Assembly: GCF_003965815.1 (NCBI RefSeq)
Contig: NZ_RXOE01000003.1
Coordinates: forward strand, 342,941-406,940
Direction: 5' to 3'
DNA: 64,000 bases
Source: Variovorax gossypii
Lineage (GTDB): Bacteria > Pseudomonadota > Gammaproteobacteria > Burkholderiales > Burkholderiaceae_C
This document shows, piece by piece, positions 25,440 to 33,745 of the stretch. Below the pieces are notes generated by a model. That model had not been told where the DNA came from. It worked only from the letters and a program-made list of their open reading frames with translations, and did not search any database. A program made the translations under genes and the position numbers. How positions within the stretch are numbered: position 1 is the first letter of the stretch; the number at the start of each line of letters is the position of its first letter.

Positions 25440-28046
25440 ATGAACACCCAATACCGCAAGAAGCTCCCCGGCACCTCCCTGGACTATTTCGACGCACGCG
25501 AGGCCGTCGAGGCCATCCGCCCGGGCGCCTGGGCCACGCTGCCCTACACCTCGCGCGTGCACGCCGAGAACCTCGTGCGCCGCTGCGACCCGGCCATCCT
25601 CCGGCAGAGCCTGACGCAGATCGTCGAGGGAAAGAGGGAGCACGACTTTCCGTGGTTTCCGGCGCGCGTGGTGTGCCACGACATCCTGGGCCAGACCGCA
25701 CTGGTCGACCTGGCGGGCCTGCGCGACGCCATCGCGGAGCAGGGCGGCGACCCGGCGCAAGTGAACCCGGTGGTGCCGGTGCAGTTGATCGTCGACCATT
25801 CGCTGGCGGTGGAGTGCGGCGGCTTCGACCCCGATGCCTTCGAGAAGAACCGCGCCATAGAAGACCGGCGCAACGAAGACCGCTTCCACTTCATCGACTG
25901 GACGAAGCGGGCCTTCAGGAACGTGGAGGTGATCCCGCCGGGCAACGGGATCATGCATCAGATCAACCTGGAGCGGATGTCGCCCGTGGTGCATGCGCAG
26001 GACGGCGTGGCCTACCCCGACACGCTGGTCGGCACCGACAGCCACACGCCGCATGTCGATGCGCTGGGCGTGGTCGCCATCGGCGTGGGAGGACTGGAAG
26101 CCGAGAACGTGATGCTGGGCCGGGCCTCGTGGATGCGCCTGCCCGTCATCGTCGGCGTGAAGCTCTCGGGCCGGCCGCAGCCGGGCATCACCGCCACCGA
26201 CGTGGTGCTGGCGCTGACCGAGTTCCTGCGCAAGTCGAAGGTGGTGGGCGCGTACCTCGAGTTCCACGGCGAGGGCGCGGCCAGCCTCACGCTCGGCGAC
26301 CGCGCGACCGTCTCGAACATGGCGCCCGAGTACGGCGCCACGGCCGCGATGTTCGCGATCGACCAGCAGACCATCGACTACCTGCGCCTCACCGGCCGCA
26401 GCGACGAGCAGGTGCGGCTGGTCGAAACCTATGCGAGGCACGCCGGCCTGTGGGCCGACGCGCTGAAGGACGCGGTGTACGAGCGCGTGCTGCACTTCGA
26501 CCTGTCGACCGTCGTGCGCAACATGGCGGGCCCGTCGAATCCGCATGCGCGCGTGGCCACCATCGAGCTCGCGGCGCGCGGCATCGCGGCGCCATGGCGC
26601 GACGAGCCGGGCCGCATGCCCGATGGCGCCGTGATCATCGCGGCCATCACCAGCTGCACCAACACCAGCAATCCGCGCAACGTGATCGCCGCCGGCCTGC
26701 TGGCGCGCAACGCCAACCGGCTGGGCCTCGTGCGAAAGCCGTGGGTCAAGTCGTCGCTGGCACCGGGCTCGAAGGCGGTGACGCTGTACCTGCAGGAGGC
26801 CGGCCTGATGGGCGAGCTCGAGAAGCTCGGCTTCGGCGTGGTGGCCTACGCCTGCACCTCGTGCAACGGCATGTCGGGCGCGCTGGACCCGGCAATCCAG
26901 CAGGAGATCGTCGATCGCGACCTGTACGCGACGGCGGTGCTCTCGGGCAACCGCAATTTCGACGGCCGCATCCATCCGTATGCGAAGCAGGCCTTTCTTG
27001 CCTCGCCCCCGCTGGTGGTGGCCTACGCCATTGCCGGCACCGTGCGCTTCGACATCGAGCGCGACGTGCTGGCAGTGGTCGACGGTAGGGAGGTGCGCCT
27101 GAAGGACATCTGGCCCGCCGACGAGGAGATCGACGCCATCGTGAAGTCGAGCGTGAAGCCCGAACACTTCCGGCGGGTGTACGAGCCGATGTTCGCCATC
27201 CAGCCGGACTCCGGCGAGAAGGTGGCGCCGCTGTACGAGTGGCGCCCCGCATCCACCTACATCCGCCGCCCGCCGTACTGGGAAGGCGCCCTGGCCGGCG
27301 AACGCGCGCTCAGGGGCATGCGGCCGCTGGCGATCCTGCCCGACAACATCACCACCGACCACCTCTCGCCTTCCAACGCGATCCTGATGGACAGCGCGGC
27401 CGGCGAGTACCTCCACAGGATGGGCCTGCCCGAGGAGGACTTCAATTCCTACGCCACCCATCGCGGCGACCACCTCACCGCGCAGCGCGCCACCTTCGCC
27501 AACCCCACGCTCAAGAACGAGATGGTGCGCAAGGGAGACGGCAGCGTGCGAGCCGGCTCGCTGGCGCGCGTGGAGCCCGAAGGGCAGGTCATGCGCATGT
27601 GGGAAGCCATCGAGACCTATATGCTGCGCAGGCAGCCGCTGATCATCGTGGCGGGCGCCGACTACGGCCAGGGTTCCTCGCGCGACTGGGCCGCCAAGGG
27701 CGTGCGGCTGGCCGGCGTGGAGGCCATCGCGGCAGAGGGCTTCGAGCGCATCCACCGCACCAACCTGATCGGCATGGGCGTGCTGCCTTTGGAGTTCAAG
27801 CCCGGTACCAGCCGCCTGACGCTGGGCCTGGACGGCACCGAAACCTACGACGTGAGCGGCGCGCGCGAGCCGCGTGCCGACCTGACGCTGGTTGTTCACC
27901 GCCGCAACGGCGAGCGTCTCGAAGTGCCCATGACCTGCCGCCTCGACACCGCCGAGGAAGTCTCGATCTACGAGGCCGGCGGCGTGTTGCAGCGCTTCGC
28001 GCAGGACTTCCTCGCCTCGAACGCGGCGGCGCCCGCCATCGCCTGA
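25440..28046 (+). CDS. acnD: Fe/S-dependent 2-methylcitrate dehydratase
   Basis: 868 residues, an aconitase-superfamily protein of AcnD length. The [4Fe-4S] ligands are in SCTNTSNPRN (about residue 405) and CTSCNGMSG (about 471), and substrate-binding GTDSHTPHVDALG and QGSSRDWAAKG are intact. AcnD needs PrpF, encoded next, to yield the right isomer. Start at ATG 25440, 56 bp after prpC in a purine-rich spacer. Confidence 0.95.
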   Translation: MNTQYRKKLPGTSLDYFDAREAVEAIRPGAWATLPYTSRVHAENLVRRCDPAILRQSLTQIVEGKREHDFPWFPARVVCHDILGQTALVDLAGLRDAIAEQGGDPAQVNPVVPVQLIVDHSLAVECGGFDPDAFEKNRAIEDRRNEDRFHFIDWTKRAFRNVEVIPPGNGIMHQINLERMSPVVHAQDGVAYPDTLVGTDSHTPHVDALGVVAIGVGGLEAENVMLGRASWMRLPVIVGVKLSGRPQPGITATDVVLALTEFLRKSKVVGAYLEFHGEGAASLTLGDRATVSNMAPEYGATAAMFAIDQQTIDYLRLTGRSDEQVRLVETYARHAGLWADALKDAVYERVLHFDLSTVVRNMAGPSNPHARVATIELAARGIAAPWRDEPGRMPDGAVIIAAITSCTNTSNPRNVIAAGLLARNANRLGLVRKPWVKSSLAPGSKAVTLYLQEAGLMGELEKLGFGVVAYACTSCNGMSGALDPAIQQEIVDRDLYATAVLSGNRNFDGRIHPYAKQAFLASPPLVVAYAIAGTVRFDIERDVLAVVDGREVRLKDIWPADEEIDAIVKSSVKPEHFRRVYEPMFAIQPDSGEKVAPLYEWRPASTYIRRPPYWEGALAGERALRGMRPLAILPDNITTDHLSPSNAILMDSAAGEYLHRMGLPEEDFNSYATHRGDHLTAQRATFANPTLKNEMVRKGDGSVRAGSLARVEPEGQVMRMWEAIETYMLRRQPLIIVAGADYGQGSSRDWAAKGVRLAGVEAIAAEGFERIHRTNLIGMGVLPLEFKPGTSRLTLGLDGTETYDVSGAREPRADLTLVVHRRNGERLEVPMTCRLDTAEEVSIYEAGGVLQRFAQDFLASNAAAPAIA

Positions 28047-28064
28047 GCGGAGAATCGCGACACC

Positions 28065-29261
28065 ATGGCTTCTTCCTTCGCACCGCAGATCAGGATCCCC
28101 GCCACCTACATGCGCGGCGGCACCAGCAAGGGCGTGTTCTTTCGCCTGCAGGACCTGCCCGAGGCCGCCCGCGTGCCCGGCAGGGCGCGCGACGCGCTGC
28201 TGCTGCGCGTCATCGGCAGCCCCGACCCCTACGGCAAGCAGATCGACGGCATGGGCGCCGCCACCTCGAGCACCAGCAAGACCGTCATTCTTTCGAAGAG
28301 CGAGCGGCCCGGCCACGACGTGGACTACCTCTTCGGCCAGGTGTCCATCGACCAGCCCTTCGTCGACTGGAGCGGCAACTGCGGCAACCTCTCGGCGGCA
28401 GTCGGCCCCTTCGCCATAACCAACGGCCTCGTCGACGCGATCCGCGTGCCGCGCGACGGCGTGGCGGTGGTGCGCATCTGGCAGGCCAACATCGGCAAGA
28501 CCATCGTCGCGCACGTGCCCATGGCCGGCGGCGCGGTGCAGGAGACCGGCGGCTTCGAGCTCGACGGCGTGACCTTTCCGGCCGCCGAGGTGCAGCTCGA
28601 ATTCATGGACCCGGCGGCGGAAGAAGAAGGCGCGGGCGGGGCGATGTTCCCGACGGGCCGGCTGGTCGACGAGCTCGAGGTGCCCGGCGTCGGCACGCTG
28701 CGCGCGACGATGATCAACGCGGGCATCCCGACTGTCTTCGTGGAGGCGCAGGCCGTCGGCTACACCGGCACCGAGCTGCAGGACGCGATCAACGGCGACG
28801 CCAGGGCGCTCGCGGTGTTCGAGGCGATCCGCGCGCACGGCGCGCTGAAGATGGGCCTCATCGGGGACATCGCCGAGGCGGCCAAGCGCCAGCACACGCC
28901 CAAGGTCGCTTTCGTCGCGCCGCCGAAGGACTACACGGCCTCCAGCGGCAAGGCCGTGCGCGGGGCGGACATCGACCTGCTCGTGCGCGCGCTGTCGATG
29001 GGCAAGCTGCACCACGCCATGATGGGCACGGCCGCCGTGGCCATCGGGACGGCGGCGGCCATTCCGGGCACGCTGGTCAATCTCGCGGCAGGCGGCGGCG
29101 AACGCGCGGCGGTGCGCTTCGGCCATCCCTCGGGCACGCTGCGCGTTGGCGCCGAGGCCCGCAAGAGCGGCGGTGAATGGGTGGTGACCAAGGCCCTGAT
29201 GAGCCGCAGCGCCCGAGTGCTGATGGAAGGCTGGGTGCGCGTGCCCGGCGACAGTTTCTGA
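28065..29261 (+). CDS. prpF: 2-Methylaconitate cis-trans isomerase
   Basis: 398 residues. PrpF signature regions are IPATYMRGGTSKGVFF at the N-terminus and DWSGNCGNLSAAVGPFA and GTLVNLAAGGG further on; the fold is that of diaminopimelate epimerase. It works with AcnD to convert 2-methylcitrate to 2-methylisocitrate. The gene lies 18 bp after acnD, in the conserved acnD-prpF order. Confidence 0.95.
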   Translation: MASSFAPQIRIPATYMRGGTSKGVFFRLQDLPEAARVPGRARDALLLRVIGSPDPYGKQIDGMGAATSSTSKTVILSKSERPGHDVDYLFGQVSIDQPFVDWSGNCGNLSAAVGPFAITNGLVDAIRVPRDGVAVVRIWQANIGKTIVAHVPMAGGAVQETGGFELDGVTFPAAEVQLEFMDPAAEEEGAGGAMFPTGRLVDELEVPGVGTLRATMINAGIPTVFVEAQAVGYTGTELQDAINGDARALAVFEAIRAHGALKMGLIGDIAEAAKRQHTPKVAFVAPPKDYTASSGKAVRGADIDLLVRALSMGKLHHAMMGTAAVAIGTAAAIPGTLVNLAAGGGERAAVRFGHPSGTLRVGAEARKSGGEWVVTKALMSRSARVLMEGWVRVPGDSF

Positions 29262-29280
29262 TCGATTGGAAGTTCTTCGA

Positions 29281-30141
29281 ATGTCTACCCGCAAGCAACT
29301 CAAGTCCCTCGCGCAGGCCCGCCGCGGCCTGATCGTGCCGGGCGCCTTCAACGCCTTGTCGGCCCGGGTCATCGAAGACCTGGGCTTCAAGGCGATCTAC
29401 ATCACCGGCGCGGGCGTCACCAACATGTGGTTCGGCATGCCCGACCAGGGCTTCATGGGGCTCGCCGAAATCGCAGACCACACCGCGCGCATCCGCGACG
29501 CGGTCTCGGTGCCGCTGCTCGTCGATGCCGACACCGGCTTCGGCAATGCCCTGAACGTGCGCCACACGGTCCGCACGCTGGAGCGCGCCGGCGCCGACTG
29601 CATCCAGTTCGAGGACCAGGTGGCGCCCAAGCGCTGCGGCCATTTCTCGGGCAAGGAAGTCATCTCCACCGAGGAGGCCGTGAGCAAGATCAAGGCCGCC
29701 GTCGACGCCCGCCAGGACCAGGACCTGCTGATCATGGCCCGCACCGACGCGGCCGCCGTCCACGGCTTCGAGGCCGCGGTCGAGCGGGCGCAGAAGTTCG
29801 CCGAGGCCGGCGCCGACATCCTTTTCGTCGAGGCCGTGACGAAAGAGGAGGAGGTCCGGGCGCTGCCGAAGCGCCTGGACAGGCCGCAGCTCATGAACAT
29901 GGTGATCGGCGGCAAGACGCCGATCTTCAACGCGACCGAACTCGGCGAGTTGGGCTACGGCATCGTCCTGTATGCCAACGCGGCGCTGCAGGGGGCGGTG
30001 GCGGGCATGCAGAAGGCGCTGACGGTGCTGCGCGACGAGAAGGAAGTGCAGGAGTCCAGCGGGCTGGTCACGCCTTTTGCGGAGCGGCAGCGGCTGGTGG
30101 GGAAGCCGGAGTGGGATGCGCTGGAGAAGCGGTATACCTGA
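29281..30141 (+). CDS. prpB: 2-Methylisocitrate lyase
   Basis: 286 residues of the isocitrate lyase/PEP mutase family. The catalytic loop is KRCGHFSGKE, and metal-binding Asp residues lie in LLVDADTGFGN. It cleaves 2-methylisocitrate to pyruvate and succinate, completing propionate use. ATG 29281 was chosen because the in-frame alternative at 29266 is TTG and a GGAAG site lies between them. It is the last gene of the operon here, whereas in many proteobacteria prpB comes first. Confidence 0.94.
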   Translation: MSTRKQLKSLAQARRGLIVPGAFNALSARVIEDLGFKAIYITGAGVTNMWFGMPDQGFMGLAEIADHTARIRDAVSVPLLVDADTGFGNALNVRHTVRTLERAGADCIQFEDQVAPKRCGHFSGKEVISTEEAVSKIKAAVDARQDQDLLIMARTDAAAVHGFEAAVERAQKFAEAGADILFVEAVTKEEEVRALPKRLDRPQLMNMVIGGKTPIFNATELGELGYGIVLYANAALQGAVAGMQKALTVLRDEKEVQESSGLVTPFAERQRLVGKPEWDALEKRYT

Positions 30142-30192
30142 TGGGCTGTGCGAGGCCTTGCATGCGAGGCCGAACCACCCAATCTCGCACCA

Positions 30193-30588
30193 TCACTCAA
30201 ATCGGATCTCAGCCACGGTAGGCGCATTCGGCTCCCTGGTTTGGGCATTCGCAATGCCACCGTCCTTTTCGTTCCTGAACCAGTAGCGACAGCCGGTTCG
30301 AGAGATCATCGTCACGCACATCGAGCCGTCGGGGTTGAGAACCCACTTGCCCGACGCCTTGCCGGGCCCGCTTTGATTGACAAAGTCGACGCGGCCATCC
30401 GAATAGAACTGCCAGCGCGACACCATGCCGGTCGAAAGATTGCTTGAAATGATGGGCTTGCCGATCAAGGTGGTCTCGATCTCGGCTTTGCTTAGAAACA
30501 CGCGGCTCTGGACGGGGGCGGACTCCTCGGAGACGGCGGGCACGGCGGCAATGCAAAGCAGGGCGCTGATGGCATAGCGTGTGAACAT
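30193..30588 (-). CDS. Small secreted protein of unknown function
   Basis: 131 residues with a signal peptide (MFTRYAISALLCIAAVPAVS, cleavage near residue 20). The mature part has a beta-rich pattern (GKPIISSNLSTGMVSRWQFYSDGRVDF, GKWVLNPDGSMCVTM, CRYWFRNEKDGG) with two cysteines that could pair. It resembles small periplasmic beta-barrel/lipocalin-like proteins such as DUF995, but no firm family can be given. It stands alone and converges with prpB. Confidence 0.65.
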   Translation of the reverse strand: MFTRYAISALLCIAAVPAVSEESAPVQSRVFLSKAEIETTLIGKPIISSNLSTGMVSRWQFYSDGRVDFVNQSGPGKASGKWVLNPDGSMCVTMISRTGCRYWFRNEKDGGIANAQTREPNAPTVAEIRFE

Positions 30589-31209
30589 GACATGCCTCTC
30601 TGACGTCGCGTAGTCGGCGTGCGTTCAGCCATGCGCGTGCGTCCAAGCGTCTGGTTGGCCTGTCGGTAGTGCCCGATGGTGTTACATGGCATTAACTAAA
30701 AAGCGCTAATTTTTGCGCGCTGGATCCGGCCGGTCCACGCGAACGAGGCCTGCTTCTTCCTGGACTCCACGGCCACGCCGGGAGGGGGCAAGATCGAGAC
30801 GAGGAAGGCGGCGTTCTTTTTCGGCGATGACACGACTTGTGCTCCGATGGGCCCTCGGCAAGGTGACCGAAGGGCGTTGTGGGGTGGCTTACGCAAACTC
30901 CGTGGCAACGCGCCGGTGACGGCGGAAGAGCACTATGAGGGCAACGGTGCAGTGGTTTGTGTTGTGCTGTGTCGTGCGTACGGCGCTTGTAAATGGTCTG
31001 TTGATTCCCGCGCAGAGGTGACCCACGTTTCAGCTGAAGCTCGGCCCTTCTCATACCTCGGAGCGCAGGCCTTCGCTCCAGTGCATCGGCACGCGAATGG
31101 TCGAGGCCCCGGCTTCAGGGGCGAGCCACGCGTGCGGCTCGAGTCGGCCAGAGCCAACTGGTCAGGCTCACCGGCACAATTCGGCCAAGAGCCGACACCC
31201 TGGAAGCCA
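30589..31209. other. 621-bp stretch without a recognisable gene
   Basis: Several short frames exist on both strands but none has a ribosome site plus a recognisable domain. A minus-strand frame at 30696-30908 reads KNAAFLVSILPPPGVAVES-like sequence and may be the remnant of a gene. Local composition is less GC-rich than the flanks, with A/T runs near 30690-30715 and 30960-31010, as in recently acquired or decayed DNA. Confidence 0.4.
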
Positions 31210-31689
31210 ATGAAAATCCAAGTCCGACCAGCGACGGCAGGCGATGCGATCGACGCCTGCGATGTCATTCGAAGTTCAATCCTCGAGTGCTGTCACGACG
31301 ACCACCGCGGCGACACGAAAGTGCTTCAAGGGTGGCTGCGCAACAAGACGCCTGATTTCGTGCGCATGGTCATCTCTTCGCCAAGCGCGTTCTCGGTTGT
31401 TGCCAGTGTCGACGGGGTGACGGTCGGATTCGGGTCGGCCTCGAGATCCGGTGAGGTGACGCTCTGCTACGTCGTGCCCTCCGTGCGCTTCGCAGGAGTG
31501 GGCAAGGCGCTGCTCACGGCAATCGAAGACGAGGCCAATCGATCGGGGGTCGAGGCTTTGCGCCTGGAGAGTACGCGTACAGCCCGGGAGTTCTATCTCC
31601 GCAACGGATTCGTTGCCGAAGGGCCTGCGGTCCTGGCCTTCGATATGGAGGCGCAACCGATGCGAAAGCAGCTCAGGCCCGAGGTCTAG
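31210..31689 (+). CDS. GNAT-family N-acetyltransferase
   Basis: 159 residues starting MKIQVRPATAGDAIDACDVI, a typical GNAT N-terminus. The acetyl-CoA site is VRFAGVGKALLTAIEDEA, and EFYLRNGFVAEG is the usual C-terminal strand-helix. The substrate is unknown. ATG 31210 was chosen over the longer frame because the GNAT fold starts there. It precedes arr by 94 bp. Confidence 0.82.
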   Translation: MKIQVRPATAGDAIDACDVIRSSILECCHDDHRGDTKVLQGWLRNKTPDFVRMVISSPSAFSVVASVDGVTVGFGSASRSGEVTLCYVVPSVRFAGVGKALLTAIEDEANRSGVEALRLESTRTAREFYLRNGFVAEGPAVLAFDMEAQPMRKQLRPEV

Positions 31690-31701
31690 TCCAGGACCGG
31701 A

Positions 31702-31713
31702 CCTCACGTGAGG
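31702..31713. promoter_or_regulatory. Perfect 12-bp palindrome upstream of arr
   Basis: CCTCACGTGAGG is fully palindromic and lies 70 bp before the arr start and 12 bp after the GNAT stop. It could be an operator or the stem of a 3' structure. No known regulator in the window can be tied to it. Confidence 0.35.
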
Positions 31714-31783
31714 CGGCTTCCGCGAAGAAGAACGACACGAGTAGACTCCGCGGCTTTTCCTTTCCGCAGAGGTGCGACCCGCG

Positions 31784-32179
31784 ATGGCTATCCTGGATGC
31801 CGGCCCCTATTTCCACGGCACGCGCGCGGACCTTCAGGTAGGCGATTTGCTCACGGCCGGCTTTCGGTCGAACTACGACGACAGCGTCGTCATGAACCAC
31901 ATCTACTTCACCGCCTGGCCCAAGGGCGCCGGGCTGGCTGCCGAGATGGCGAAGGGCGACGGTCGTGGCCGCGTCTACATCGTCGAACCCATGGGGGCCT
32001 GCGAGGACGATCCCAACGTCACCGACAAGAAGTTCCCGGGCAATCCCACGCGCTCGTACCGAAGCAGGGAGCCGCTGCGAATCGTCGGCGAACTGGAGAC
32101 TTGGGAGCCCTTCGATCCGGAGTACATCCGGCAGCTCAGGGAGCGCGTGCGCGTTGGCATGGGAGAGATCATCAACTGA
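31784..32179 (+). CDS. arr: Rifamycin ADP-ribosyltransferase
   Basis: 131 residues matching the Arr family along its length: PYFHGTRADLQVGDLLTAGF, HIYFTA, RVYIVEPMG, DDPNVTDKKFPGNP and EPLRIVGELE all have direct counterparts in Arr-2. The enzyme transfers ADP-ribose from NAD to the C23 hydroxyl of rifampicin and inactivates it. ATG 31784 is preferred to a GTG at 31772; AGAGG lies at 31768-31772. It is chromosomal with no integron or IS signs here, so probably an intrinsic gene. Activity is predicted, not shown. Confidence 0.9.
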   Translation: MAILDAGPYFHGTRADLQVGDLLTAGFRSNYDDSVVMNHIYFTAWPKGAGLAAEMAKGDGRGRVYIVEPMGACEDDPNVTDKKFPGNPTRSYRSREPLRIVGELETWEPFDPEYIRQLRERVRVGMGEIIN

Positions 32180-32273
32180 GCCCCGCCTGCCGTGCCCGCG
32201 CCACTTCGGCCGCTGCGAGGTATTCGTCGACAAGCAATGCTCCAGCGGAGCACCCCACTCGAAGGAGACTCTC

Positions 32274-32834
32274 ATGGGACTTCTGACCTTCAGCCTCAAC
32301 CTCACCCTGGACGGCTGCGTCGACCACCAGGAGGGAATCGCCGACGACGAGACGCACGCCTTCTTCACCAACCTCATGGATGAGGGTGGCGCGATGCTGT
32401 GGGGCCGCACCACCTACGAGATGATGGAGAGCTACTGGCCGGCGGTCGCCCGCGGCGATGTGGACGCGCCGCCGGCGGTGCGCGAATGGGCGGTCAAGCT
32501 GGAGATCAAGCCGAAGTACGTCGTGTCGTCGACGCGATCGGATTTCCCGTGGACCAACAGCCACCACGTCGCCGGCGACTTGCGCTCGGAGGTGCAGAAG
32601 CTCAAGGACGCGACCCCGGCAGGCGTGCTGCTCGGCAGCGGCAAGCTCGCGACCGAGCTGGACCGGCTGGATCTGATCGACGAGTACAGGTTCCTCGTCC
32701 ATCCCAGGATCGCCGGCCATGGCCCGACCCTGTACCAGGGCGGACTGCCCTGTACGCGACGGCTCGAACTGGTCTCTGCGAATCCGCTCGGCAACGGCGT
32801 GGTCGCCATGCATTACCGGCGCGCGCGCGTCTAG
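32274..32834 (+). CDS. Dihydrofolate reductase-like/RibD C-terminal domain protein
   Basis: 186 residues, RibD_C family: MLWGRTTYEMMESYWP, GVLLGSGKLATELDRLDLIDEYRFLVHP and GPTLYQGG are family marks. These proteins bind NADPH and may reduce small pterin- or flavin-like molecules; they are often single-gene accessory functions. Start 32274 follows an AAGGAG site. It lies 94 bp after arr and could share its transcript. Confidence 0.82.
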   Translation: MGLLTFSLNLTLDGCVDHQEGIADDETHAFFTNLMDEGGAMLWGRTTYEMMESYWPAVARGDVDAPPAVREWAVKLEIKPKYVVSSTRSDFPWTNSHHVAGDLRSEVQKLKDATPAGVLLGSGKLATELDRLDLIDEYRFLVHPRIAGHGPTLYQGGLPCTRRLELVSANPLGNGVVAMHYRRARV

Positions 32835-32899
32835 CAAGCGGTTGCGGTGGACAGTCCGTTGCGCCGCCTGCCGCTGAACTAGAGCGTTGAACGCCTTGC

Positions 32900-33709
32900 T
32901 CAGTACGCGCCCTGCGACCCGGCAGGCGCAGGTGCCGCGGCAGGCGCACCGAGGAAATCCGCCGCCAGCCTGCGCGCCGCGCCGGCATACAGCAGCACAT
33001 CCACCCCCACGGCCACGAAGGTGCAGCCGAGTTCGAGATAGCGCCGCGCCAGCTTCGGGTCTGAAGTCAGCGTGCCTGCCGCCTTGCCCGAGGCCACGAT
33101 GGTCCGCATCGCGTTCTCGATGGCGGCCTGCACTTCGGGATGGCCGGGGCGTCCGCGATGGCCCATCGAGGCGGCGAGGTCGGCCGGTCCGATGAAGACG
33201 CCGTTCACGCCGTCGACCGCGCAGATCTGCTCGAGGTTGGAAAGCGCTGTCACTGTCTCCGCCTGCACCAGCAGGCAGACTTCGCCGTCGGCGATGTCGA
33301 GGTAATCGGAGCGCGCGCTCCACTGCGATGCGCGTCCGACCGCGCTGCCCACGCCGCGGATGCCGAGCGGCGGGTAGCGCGTGGCCGACACCAGCGCGCG
33401 TGCCTGCTCGGCGGTGTCGACCATCGGCACCAGCAGGTTCTTCGCGCCGATGTCGAGCAATTGCTTGATGAGCGCGGTGTCGCCCTGAACGGCGCGCACC
33501 ACCGGCTGTGCGCGATGCGGCGCCACCGCCTGCAACGCGGCCAGCGTGGAGCGCAGGTCGTTGGGAGCGTGTTCGCCGTCGATCAGCAGCCAGTCGAAGC
33601 CGGCGGTCGCGCTGACCTCGGCCATGTACGGATCGGCCATGGAGAGCCAGAGGCCGACCTGCGGCTGGCGCGCGGCCAGGGCCGCCTTGAAGGAGTTGCT
33701 TGCGGGCAT
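32900..33709 (-). CDS. HpcH/HpaI-type class II aldolase (GarL-like)
   Basis: 269 residues. Signatures are [11 protein letters not shown] (metal ligand Glu and substrate-facing His), [13 protein letters not shown] and [14 protein letters not shown]. Such enzymes reversibly cleave 2-keto-acids to pyruvate and an aldehyde. It is the last gene of an operon with a galactarate dehydratase-like enzyme and a semialdehyde dehydrogenase, so the likely substrate is 5-dehydro-4-deoxy-glucarate or a relative. The C-terminal Ala/Pro tail is longer than usual. Confidence 0.85.
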   Translation of the reverse strand: MPASNSFKAALAARQPQVGLWLSMADPYMAEVSATAGFDWLLIDGEHAPNDLRSTLAALQAVAPHRAQPVVRAVQGDTALIKQLLDIGAKNLLVPMVDTAEQARALVSATRYPPLGIRGVGSAVGRASQWSARSDYLDIADGEVCLLVQAETVTALSNLEQICAVDGVNGVFIGPADLAASMGHRGRPGHPEVQAAIENAMRTIVASGKAAGTLTSDPKLARRYLELGCTFVAVGVDVLLYAGAARRLAADFLGAPAAAPAPAGSQGAY

Positions 33710-33745
33710 GCTTTCGAATCCGGGAAATGAGTGAGATGAATGAAG

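Noticed and set aside
25332..29390. Minus-strand frame of 1352 codons across acnD and prpF
   Set aside because: Antisense of well-identified enzymes; the product has no recognisable domain and arises from high GC3 codon use.
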